Shown here in pieces: positions 37,250 to 49,537 of a stretch of DNA of 64,000 nt (positions within the stretch are counted from its first letter, which is position 1; every line of letters begins with the position of its first letter). The DNA is from Macropodus opercularis (lineage: Eukaryota; Chordata; Actinopteri; Anabantiformes; Osphronemidae), in NCBI GenBank assembly GCA_030770545.1, contig CM061098.1, positions 7,148,001-7,212,000 of the forward strand. Reading direction: 5' to 3'. A model generated the notes under the pieces. It saw only the letters and a list, made by a program, of their open reading frames with translations, was not told the origin of the DNA and ran no database searches. The position numbers and the translations under genes were made by a program.

Positions 37250-40200
37250 ACCTATGTGCGTGCATTCATATCAATGTGTACATTTGTCCGTGAAGTACTG
37301 GAGTGTGGGCATGCGTGTGTTTGCAATTATGTGACGTGTGTTCTCGGAGGGATTGTGCTGGACCAAAGCAATGGCTTGGCCTCTCTAGCGTCTTTTAAAA
37401 CGGAGGCCGTCTCAGTAGCCTCCTGGAAGATGACTCATAGTAGCTAAGGCTTAATAAGAGCTTCAGACGGTCTTTCAGGCAGGAGGTGGCTCGTTGTGTC
37501 TGTGCATATAGATATGAGTGTGTACATTTCCATGAGATAGCCATGCATGAGAAGAGCGCTTGGCCGATAGATAACAGGTATTTGGAACAAGTTGTGCTGA
37601 GGCCTGTGGTAATGAGTGAATAGCAGTCAGTGTCATTCCAATTTGTTTTTTGGCACCATCACTATTGCCTGACTGTGTGGTTATTAATTGTTGCTACTGG
37701 TGAATGCTGCCCTGTAGATTAATCATTTAAAAGTTCTATTTTAAGCACTTGCGAATATAAATCTGCAGGCTCTGTGGATGAGGCTGCTGAAACTGAATGC
37801 TCAGAACAAAATGTGAAATTAAAATAACAACTGCGACTTAATGGATGGTAAAGATGGCTGTTGTCTGATACAGCTCTCTGCACCCCTGTGTTTATAGTCT
37901 ATGTTTCAGTTCTCTCTCTCTCTTTCTGGTGATCTCCTCTTTGCTCTCTGTCCTGCCCTTCACCCGAATGCTGTCGCTCTGTTTGGCAGGGAGCCAAGGA
38001 AGGTGTTGCTGCACAAGGGCTCCACAGGCCTGGGCTTCAACATAGTCGGTGGGGAGGATGGAGAAGGCATCTTTGTCTCCTTCATCCTGGCAGGAGGGCC
38101 GGCTGACCTGAGCGGCGAGCTGAGGAGGGGAGACCGGATCCTATCGGTGAGTTTCAGCCTCAGGGATTCCGTTTACTCCCAGCAACAACCATGGCAAATT
38201 TTGAGACATTGCCGAAAGGTTTTCAGCCAACTCCCGCTGTCAGAATAATGATAATTTAATAATTAAGGTGGCTTGGTGTTCTGAAACCGAGCAAACATCT
38301 GTTCCACTGACATGTCCTTGAGCAAAATAAATAAATCCGTAACAACTTAGTAAGAAAAGAAAATTTTATGAACCCACAAAATATTCAGTAAGTTACATAT
38401 TTAAATCCCTTGACTTGCCAGTACTGCTTTGTTCAATTATGGGTGAAGAGTTTAGTGCAACACCACCATGACATGTTTTTCATGGTTATTGTTGCACAAT
38501 CTGTATTATTTTCATGCACAATAAAAACATAATTAATTCTAGGTCTTTTCAAATGTCAAGATCAGGCCTTATCACCGCAGTCTGAAAGGAACCCTACAGC
38601 CTGTGGACTGGCCTTGCTCCATCCAGCTAGACTTGTTTCCTGAACAAACCTCAAAAGTCAGAAGGGACACGCCTTCGGGATGTAATCTGTGTTGTTTCTG
38701 TCTGGCTGGTTTACTGCAGGTGAATGGCGTAAACCTAAGGAATGCCACACATGAGCAAGCAGCTGCAGCACTGAAGAGAGCTGGACAGACTGTCACCATA
38801 ATTGCTCAATACAGGCCTGAAGGTAAAGTAAATATTACTTAAATATTTAATGATAGTGAAACTCCTGTATTTCATGATTAAATAGTTAAGTTTTATTAGC
38901 ATTTCCTCTGGTGTACACGTATGCCTGGTTGGGATAGTTTCATTTTCAGACCTCACATTTCAAGCTGAGGTGTAGACGGTGATAATAAAGGTTTGACAGA
39001 GGTAGACGTAGGAAATAATGAAGTACATTTACTCAAGTACTGCACTTATATTAAACATATTACATTCTTGACATATTTCTGCTTTTTATGGACTGATTAT
39101 ATTGTCTGTTACTTGTAGTAATTGTGCTACTATTAAGCATTAAACTGCATATTTACGTTAGAGCAGTGAGTTTAGCAAAGGAGAAGGCTAAATCGGCCTT
39201 ATCTTATCTAAGTAAATATCTACTGCTATAAATTGAGAGAACAGTTACATGGAGTTTGGACACTTCCGTACTTGCTGGGACAGTCTCCGGGGTAACCGGG
39301 GCGCGGCTGTTGATTGGCTGTTCTGTAGACGTAGGGGGCGGGGCTCGTGTGTGAGCCGACCGGAGTTAAGCCGCCTGCGAGGCGGGCAAACGAACCGCTG
39401 TTGTCTAACCCTGTTCAAACCCCGGGACCCTGTTCGCGGACACGAACCGGAGCAGCGAGGGAAAGTGGAGCCGAGCGGTTTTCTCAGTTACGAGGGAATT
39501 ACCGAGGGGAGTTTTATTTTAAAAGCGAGAACAAGTGAAGGTCAAACGGGGGGATCTTAGAAGTTTATCGGTGTGCCAGGCTGCGCGGATGGGGGATGGG
39601 CTCAGAGCAGCAGCTGCATGAAGTCCCGAATGGCTGGATAAAGAAACCGGCTGCAACGGCGAAGTAACAAGTTTCCTTTAGTAAAGGTGAGATGGCGGAA
39701 GAAGGAGGGAGGTCCCGACTAAATCACAATGAGACTAACTAATGTGAGTTGCACGGAAGAAGCGCTTTGCTTGGGGCAGCTCGCAGCTCTTCCCGGTCTA
39801 ACGTGGAGATTTACTCGAGTAGAGCGTTAAACGGACGCTAGAAAGCAGCAGGTAACTCCCTGAAAGCCGACCAGCGTGTCTGAAGTCGCTAATTCACCGT
39901 GGCAGGCATGTGACGGCCTCTCCCTCAGTGCAGTCAGCTCAGGCTGCTCCGGAGCCGCCTCGTCTCGGAGCCTGTTCGGGTTTCGGTCTGACTTTCGGTC
40001 GTTCTTCGAGGTGTTGTTACCGCAAGCGAGGGCGAAGCCTTTTACTACAGCGGGACTCACGCACACTCGCTTTAACGCTGTGGAAGTTCCACCGTGAGGT
40101 GGGCGCACAGGTGTGGTTCAACAGGTGTGCTGTCCGCTCGGCGGCGGTGACGTCACCGGCGAGCTCCGCGACTTCGCGGTCCACGTGACGTCCGTGTCAC

Positions 40201-43200
40201 TGCCACGCCGGACTTTGAACACGCAACTCTTGGACCGCGAGTCCACGAATGTGCTGAGTAAAGCAGAGTCGGCCTGGTTCAGAGCAGGTCTCAGGAATCT
40301 GCAGCATACGGCGGTGAAGCGCGGTTTACCTGTTCTCTCAGCTACATGGAAAGAGGCTTTTTAAGTAATGCATAGCTTGTTTTCTCCTGCGAGCTGCAGT
40401 AATGCTCCCACAGCCATGGGAAGGATATTGTGAGCTTTCGATCAAGGCTGTGTTCTCAGGTTGGACTATGACAGGAATGCAGAGGGGGTATAAGTTGTAG
40501 CATGCTCTCACTTCATATTCCTTTCTCCTTCAATAAAATCAGAGTCTGAAATGCCCAGTAACTCGGCGAGGTCGACGTTCAGCACCGAACTGGCTTAGAG
40601 TGAGATAGACAGGCTGACCTCAGAGCTGACAGCCAGGTGTGGCTTTGCCTTACCACAGCTAATTAAAACGCTTCTCTTTTACTCTGTGTGGGCTTCGATT
40701 TTCTCGCATGCCAGCCAATCAAGCAGCAGTTTTGACTAATGTTGTCATTTGTTGACGGAAACCAACCTTTTCAGACCACATCATGCAGTACATGGCAGCC
40801 ATCTGTGTGTCCATGATGCTTATTTCCTCTAAACTCACATGTCAAGTGCTGGCATATGATGGACTTCCTGCATCCCCACTGCTGACCTGAAAACGGATCT
40901 GTTCTATGCTTGGCCGATTGCCTTGAGAGTGCTCTGAGGGGCTGGTGTCTGGGTGTCCACAGACCTCAGATGGACGGCAAGTACACAAAGTTACAAGACG
41001 CCGCAGCAGAGCACACGGGCCTCAGTCCCCCTGACTCTATCACTTGCCTGTTAAACTAACATTTGACTTGAAAGAACCGAAGTGAAGCGTGAGCGTCCAC
41101 ATGCTGCCCGGCCGACTATCAGGGAGTGTAATTGTAGTAACTTGCATGTAGGAAATGGGAGGAGAACTTTGCAGGAAATGTTCCATGTGCCCTCATCAGA
41201 CTTGCACCAGTGTGCGTTACATTAGCTGGTGGGAAAAGTTTAACCCTGTGCTACATGCTCCGGTAGCAGTAAATTCTCAGGGAGGGGGTTTGTGTGTTCA
41301 CTCGCTTGACCATCCCAGACAAGATAACACACTCTCACATTACAAGTACATGCCTGCTGTGTTACATAACTGGATCAAAAGAGAAGCGTCCCTCTCCCCA
41401 AACAAAAAAAAAAGCTGTACGACTAATGAGGACACGCTGTGGTGGTGAGAGATGCAGAATAGTTCCAGTTTCTATTAACTGTCTTTTCTCCTGTGGGTCA
41501 CTGCTAAAAATATAAGCTAGCTCTGGTGTATTAAGCGCTTTAAGTTTTAGGATTAACAATTGTGCATCCATTTCCCAGCAAGTGTGAGTAGGGATTTAAC
41601 GAGTGTTGGTGTTGTATTTTGAACTTTCACCCCTGACCAGATATGTGTGGTTATGTTTAGTTTTGTGTTTGTTTGTTTTTTAAATAAAACTAGGAACACG
41701 TAATGGAGATGTTATCAGATAATAGGGGTAGTCTAGCTTGTTATGACTTGCATGAACATTTTCTGTTAAAGGTTAATGCTGTGTCTTGATTACAAAGACA
41801 ACATGTAAGTGGCCTGCATGTTTATGCAAAACTTTATCACAAATGTCAGCATGTGCAGAATCGTCTGATTCTACTTTGATCATTTAAGTAAAGACTATGA
41901 GGTAGAAACTATGTTAGAGGCTTCTGCTTGTCAGTAAAGAGGGTGGTAATAGGAAATGAGGATTCCAGGACACATGTAAATCTGGGACTTTCTGTTTCAT
42001 GTCTCAATACTAAGGTACATTTGATCATAAGTCAGTCAGTGATTTGAATTACCCACTGTCACAGAAGGTTTTAAGCACTGGGAGTATCCTTCCTTTTCTG
42101 TGGATACTTCCTTGCTTGAAAGCAGTTATAAAGGAAGTACAGCTGTAGCGTGGTCTGTTTTTTGAGAAGTGGGTTTGTTTTTTCTACTCAGTTGCACAGT
42201 TATGTACTGTACATGTGCCTTTATTCTGATTGGTCATCATTATCAACAACATGTGGCCGAAATGCATGATTTAGCTTCTGAATCCCATCACATCTCTTCA
42301 CCAAGGCTTTAGCTGGTTACAGTGCAGTCCCCTTGTGCTTCTCATGAATGTCCACAGTGTTGAGACAGAGATGAATCATTTGGATGTTGGGAATGTGACC
42401 ATGCTCTGTTGGATCTCACTAGCGCAGCTCCCAGACGTTCAGGTTGGTAGCATTGTTAGACGTGACATTAAAGCTGCGCTCTCCCTTTTAGCTACTCTTT
42501 GTCTTGTCTCCAGGCCCCTCCTCGCCAGCACAGCCGCTTCTCGTGTCTCTTGTTGCCTGAGAGCCAAGTGAACTCGTCTGAATGGCTGTTTCCACATGTG
42601 CTGTCCCTGTTGTAGGAGTGCTAGGATGTTGCTCTTGGTTACAGGCGGTCAGGTGGTGTCTGGTTACCTCACCTTACAACGTCACTTTGTTGTATTGTTA
42701 ACTCTCAGTGACAAGGGTGGAGAGCAGTCACCAGGCTGCAGACAGGATCTGCTTTGCTCTCAACTGCCTGTAGGTTTAGAGTTCAGTCACCTGAAGCCCT
42801 TTTTGTGTTCTGACTGTATTTTTCAGGCTTGGATTAACTTCTGCTAAATCGTCCTTCTACGGATGAGTGTTTTTTTTTCCAAGGCAAATTTGTAGGTTTG
42901 TTTAACAGTACCTGGACTTTGATCTCTGGCCGTTCAGTTACAGGAACTGTTCCCAGCAATGGAGTCAACCTCTGTGGGCATAGCAAAAAAGGAGTTGTAG
43001 GATAGATGGGTTGTCACCAGAGCAGTTTTGTGTGAGTATTATCATGTGTGATTAACAATGTAAATCAGTTGTTTGTTTCTTCTTAGAGGAGTACAGGAAA
43101 GCCATCGTTGTGTCAGAGGCAGGTTACCAAAAACGGACAGCCATTGACAGACACTGTTATCTATGGGCAGTCTAGTGGTGGAAGCCCCAGCGTGTAGAAA

Positions 43201-46200
43201 ACCCATGTAACTAATTCTATACTTATTTAAAGGTTGCTCTCAGAGCTGCTGTTCTGTGGACCCAACACATCTTCTGTGTCATCACGCAAGAGGCCATAAA
43301 GTATTTGTTTTCCTATCTGCATCTGCCAGGCTGTTTATCTAGCCGTGCCGTGCGGTGGCCTGGCTTGTTCCAGCAGCCTGGGCACAGAGCGCACGGTGCA
43401 CAGCAGGCTAATGAGGGCATTCTTAATGAGGACGTCCAGGTAGATTCATGCATTATCCCTGTGCTCCCCAGCAGCAACTGGATTTACTCACCTATGACAA
43501 ATGGTCATGCATTTGAAATTGTTGGAGGCCTTTCTTTTTTTTAACTGCACTAAAGAGCCCATGTTGAACTTAATTAATCTGTATAATTAATTACCTGACA
43601 CAAGATTTTTCCTGGATGTGTGAGGCAGATCTGTGATAAACCATCTGTTCCTGGGGTCGTTAATCAGCCCAAGGATTTGCAGAACCTTTCCTCTACTTAT
43701 TCCAGCTCAGTGAAGCACAAAGCCAGAAACAAAAATCTCAACAAATTTCCAATATAACACAACTGGGTCCAATACCATTTTGACCTTCTGTGACTTGTTC
43801 AATGGAATCTTAGCCCTTGGGACTAGCAACCTGAAAACCCAAAGGGCAAAGGTCTTTCGGGGCACCGTTGACACGGTTTGCTTTGTTGTTTGTTTCTGTT
43901 TCAGAGTATAGCCGCTTTGAGTCCAAAATCCACGACCTGAGGGAGCAGATGATGAACAGCAGCATGAGCTCAGGATCAGGCTCCCTGCGCACCAGCGAGA
44001 AACGCTCCCTCTATGTCAGGTGAAATTGAAGTGCACACGCTGACACACAACCAAGCTTGCACTCACAACATCAAGATCTCAGATGTGTAGTCAAAATAAC
44101 CATGCTTGCATAATAAACCTCCCCCTGCCTCTAGGGGAGAATAAAGCCTAAAAGCACATGTTGTCAGAGGCAGCCACACTGTCAGAACAGCAGCATGACA
44201 TGTGTCATAGATTATGATAAAACACGATACTTAATTCTGAGCTATTTTAAGAATAGAATTCAATTTGGGGTATTAAATTGATACCGTTCATCACCGTTTT
44301 AAAGCTGATAGGCATTGAACCTTGATGATTATGCCATATATGACATTGGCTCTACTTTGTGTAATCTAGTTTGACAGTAGTGGTTGTCCAAGTGACCAGC
44401 GTTATGACGGTTTGGGCATGAAGCCAGACTGCCACCTGTTTTAATTCCTAAATGAGCCTCCATCCAACCTTCTGCTCACGCAAATGCAGCAAGTCACAGA
44501 GGATTCAGGGTCGAGGTGAAAGTGCTCGGTGATGTAACTCGATAGACCAAGCGCTTGCTCATATTTCCGCTGAAGCTCTTCAGAAGTAAAGAAATATGCA
44601 CTGAGCTGCTTTACTAGATTGATTTGTGTCAGATATATCACAAGTACATCTGTGCTACCTCATTAGTCGCTATAGCCAGAGCGGTGTTGACCAGTCTTGC
44701 TCATCTCTCTTATAGACTGACTCCTGTGAGGCATGTAGAGCCTAACAAACTCCTGTGCGGGTGACTAAGCTCACAGTTATGTTGGAAAGCTGTCTTGTTA
44801 GCTGGCTGGTGCAGGAGCCGCCATGTCCTCCCAGCCCAGCCTCAGGAATGTGTAGGCGTTAAGCCTGTAAGGTGCGCTCACGAAAAAGACAAATAAAAAC
44901 AACTCGTGCTAACTGCTAGCACAGTGTTGGAAGGTGCAGTAGCATGGGTGGTTAGCTCCAGGACATTTATTATCGCTTATCAGCCTGAGCTAAAAATGAA
45001 AACGTTTCATGTAAAACCGTCACTCGATTGCATCATGGCGGTTTCAGCAGTACTGTTTACATGTTTCAGTGAGCTGGGATGGGTTGACTAAAACCTTTAA
45101 ACACAAGAGGACACGGCCTGTATGTTCACGGGACTGTGATTTATGGCCTGAAGAAATAGGCTTGTAGGTCAGGGAAAATTTGAAACCTGTAAAGCAGGTG
45201 TATTCATACCTTTAGCGGTGTCTGTGGGTGTACCCGTCTAACAAGTTAGTGGCATACTTGGACAATGAACAATGTGTGGTTGTTAGAAGTATATATATAG
45301 TATATATATATATATATATATGTTCAGATTAAATACACTTCCTCCCCAAGGTGTGTTTGTAAACTTCTCTCTAGCACATGTGGGATAGTATAGGACTGAA
45401 TAATGGGTTATCTGAAGCTGCCATAGATGTCTGCTATCTCGTGTCACGGTATGGAAGACAAACGTTGAGATAAGACGCCCCCTCTCCACCCAACCTGCTG
45501 TAACATTAGGCCTCATTCACCAGCATCCTTCTGAAATATTATATATGGTGAGGTAAAGAGACACCACCTTTTCCAAAAGAAGCGCTAAGAAAAAGAGGTG
45601 TCAAAGTGTTCTGAAACCTCAGCTTTGTAAGATAAACATGATCGTAAATTAAATCCTGTTATACTAGAATCCACACAAATGTCGTAACCATTTGATTATA
45701 GACATACTTCAGCACTGAAACATGCACAAATTCCTTTATGCTTAACTGTGAACTACAACCATGAAACACTAGTGAATGTCAGTACAGTGTATGTTGTGAG
45801 GCATACAGGCATTTACCCAACATGCACTTGGGCCTAGTTCTGGTCTAAAGGTGGGTCATCTTCTAAACTGCTAAGAACTAGTTTGCTTTTTAAAAATGTA
45901 TTAAAGAACCAGGTCATTGCATCCTTCTCTAGTGTATATATCTGCATTCATTATTTAAAAAAAATATTATATATATAAATAATATGGTCTAAAAAATGGT
46001 GTTTGTTTATTAGTACAGTGAATTATGTTTGTTGTGTTCGGATCTCTGTCAACAAGGACAATTTAACTGTTGCACATATTGAATCCACGGTTATTTTAAG
46101 TTAAGAAAAGTCAGAACTGCCTTTATGTGTGTGCTCACATAATTATTCCTTCTTGGTGCACAAGGAATCCCTCCCCACAAAAAGGAAACGTAACTGGATC

Positions 46201-49200
46201 TCTGTTATTTTTTCTCTAGAGCTTTGTTTGACTATGATCGAACGAGGGACAGCTGCCTGCCCAGCCAAGGCCTGAGCTTCTCCTACGGGGATATCCTCCA
46301 TGTCATAAATGCTTCTGACGACGAGTGGTGGCAGGCGAGGCTCGTTACACCACATGGAGAGAGTGAGCAGATTGGGGTCATTCCAAGCAAGAAACGGTAC
46401 AGCAGCCTCTTGTCATTTACAGCAGGGTGGTCAAGCCACGCAGATAACACGCCCTTTTCCTTTCGTGCCCGGGTAAACCGCCATCTTTTGTTGTTTTTGC
46501 AGAGTGGAGAAGAAGGAGCGCGCCAGGTTAAAAACAGTCAAGTTCCACAACAGGGCAGGCATGATTGAGTCTAACAGGGTAAGTGTAGAGGGCCAGCTGC
46601 TCCCTGCCCTGGTGGCAGAGAGGCTGTCTTCAGAGCTGTTGCTGGGCTCCCAGGGAGATGGCCTACCTCCCCCCTGTGTGCGGGGACGGGACCAGCACCT
46701 GCTTACTGAAGCGAGCACAGAACGCGCTCGTATTACTGTATAGATTACACAGAAGCTCTGTGGAGATGAGGTCTCTATAAACGCCACAGCTTGTGCACTT
46801 ACAGAACCTTTGTCAGATGTAATTTGCATTAGTATGTCAAGTCTTAGCTGTAATGTATCTAACGTCTTATAGAAGGAATGTATTTATTAAGATTGGTGTA
46901 TGTCTGCGTAGGTAAACAGGAGCCTGTTTCCTGCACATGTATGTGCCATTCATTTCCACCCATGACCTGCTTCTCATTGTCATTATTTGATGTGTACGGT
47001 TTTTATGTTTCGTTTTTTTTTTTTTTTGGGCATGAGTGTACCTCCATTGAAACCCATTCTGTTTTTGTTTTTACCCTCTCATTGCTCCCCCCCCTCTTCT
47101 CACCCACACATCAACAAGCAGCCTGTCAAAGTAAAGCGCAAAAAAAGCTTCAACCTCTCACGCAAGTTCCCGTTTTACAAGAGCAAGGAGAATATTGTGC
47201 AGGACTTGGTGGAATCTGAACGTGAGTACCAGCTGTGTGATCGAGGGTGGGGGTGTGTGTTGTTCTTTCCCTTTCATGCTTCAGTTCTGTCTTTCAACTT
47301 TCATCATTCCGCTCACCTCCAGGGATGGTTTGTGTGATGGCACCACTCTCATCCCTTTCTCACTGTCCCAGAGAGACGCCCCACATGCAGAGCCAGCATC
47401 ACGCTGGAGATCTGGGCTTCTCTCTGGTGTGTCTGTGCATCTGTCTGGGCTCCAGAGGAGTATCAAGCTGTGTGTGCTGCCAGCTGTGCACATGCACGCG
47501 TGTGCATTTCTTGGCTGTATTAACACACGGGCCTTCTAACACAGTCATTCCGCTCCTTGAATAAGTCCTGATCAATCCTCCAGTCAGTCACTGACCCACA
47601 ACAAGAAGAATCTCATTAACTGGACTGAAGCTTTAACACTTAACAGGTCAAAATCCCATTTTAATGGGATTTGGCTTGTGTAATTGAAAGGCAATGGCTT
47701 ACTATGAACAAAGTGGGGCTCAGGCTTAATGAGTACAGCACAGCACCATGTGTCAGTGGGCCTGGCCAGCACAACACAGCAGTCCTCTTCCTTTCTGCCC
47801 CAACTCTCACTAACCTCTTCTTCTTCCTGTCTGCTCTCTTCTCTTGGTTTCTGCTCTCACCTGTCGGGACACCTAGGACTTCCCAGGGTTAAGCGATGAC
47901 TTTTATGGATCAAAGAGTTTGAGTAAGTGTGTGGTTGTACTGTGTCAAGCAGCTGTCCCCTGAGATCGGATGAAAATGCTTTGTTACTGCAGACCTGCTG
48001 GGAATGCCAAACCACACACATTTACAGTGACGCACACACTCAGATCTGCGCACGCACACCCACATACTCAGATTCCCAGTACATATAAAGTGCGCGTTCC
48101 TAGGGGAGGGCGAGTGAGCCTTACACCTGTTCTAAAACAAATATATCTAGTAGAGCTTTGTCAGATAATGTCACACAGAGCTGGAATGTATCTGTCCCCA
48201 GACTAGGGTGTTGCTGTGCCTGACTGGAAACGCTTTTCCTTCCAGTTCCCCTGAGTCAGCCTGCTCCTGCCTCTCTCCTGCAGCACCTGTAGGTTTTCAT
48301 TGTCCTTTCCCTGATATGAGATTTGTCGTCGCACACAGATCTAGCAATAGGAAATGGCGTCTAAGGAATTGTGGGTCATTTGGGATGCGGTTACCGGAAA
48401 CACTTAATTTTCTAGTGCCTCCCACTAAAACCACTTCCCTAATATTGCAAGAGTGCGGCTGGTGCAGATAGACTTCTGCTTTTGATTCCCCGCTTTTCAT
48501 AGCCTAGCTGTTGAGTAACAGGGTGCTTTGTCATGGTTGTTGAGGCAGGTGGAATTATTTTCACCCCTAAGAGAGTTTGGTTTTTAACGGTGGCCTTTTA
48601 TTCTTTCGGGATTATATTCAACTTTCTCCCTCTTGCTTTTACAGAATGCCTGACATCCAACACAAGTGACAGTGAAAGCAGTTCAAGTGAGTCACCTTAT
48701 TTCTCAATTCTGGTTTTGTTTTCACACTGCCCACACTGATGAATAACATGGTAGATGTCATTAAATTTACTTGTGAAATGGTATGTGTAACTTAATATTC
48801 CAGTTTGTGCATTATAGGCTTTAACCGTTTATCCTGTTCTGCTAAATGAGTTGTTTCTTTTGCTGTTGTTGCAGAGGGACAGGAGGACACGATTCTTTCC
48901 TATGAGCCGGTCATTCGACAGGAAAGTAAGAGATTTGCTTCTTCCCAAAAATACGCTAAAAACTGCACTTTTTTTCAGTGAATACAAATTGATTGATTAT
49001 ATGCAGGAGGAATAAATGGAGGTGAAGTGATTCAAAAGCCAGCATGTGCTGTGCCAGGCTAAACCGTAGCCCCCGGCTGTTTCTGTAGTCTCATCTCTTG
49101 TACACAAGTTAATTTAGCTGCTTGACCTTTTTGACTATTCATCACATAATCAGAAGTATCTTCCTTGTTGTAATATTTATTTGATACTAATGGTTCTAAA

Positions 49201-49505
49201 AATAAACGTTTTGTAATGTAAATCAAACTACACTCTACCGAGAGTTTGATAAGATGTAGAAAGACGCAGTAAGGCAAAGGAGGAAACATTAAATTCCTAA
49301 CGTTACAGTGTGTGAACGTCCATGATTAATGTCTTAGATCTTGAAGTGTTGGCTACACAGTTCAGCTTGTTTCTGGTCAAAGTGTGAGTAATTCCAGCCT
49401 CTGACTCACATGCTGCTCTGCAGAGTAGGGGGACGGTGTGTGAGGAAATAAAACCACCTTCAGCCAGTCTTGATAAAAGATGGTGACAACTGCAGTTTTA
49501 ATGTT

Positions 49506-49537
<32 letters not shown>

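Noticed and set aside
40578..40586. RE1/NRSF-like half-site TTCAGCACC near the internal CpG block
   Set aside because: Only the left half matches; the right half is missing at the normal spacing.
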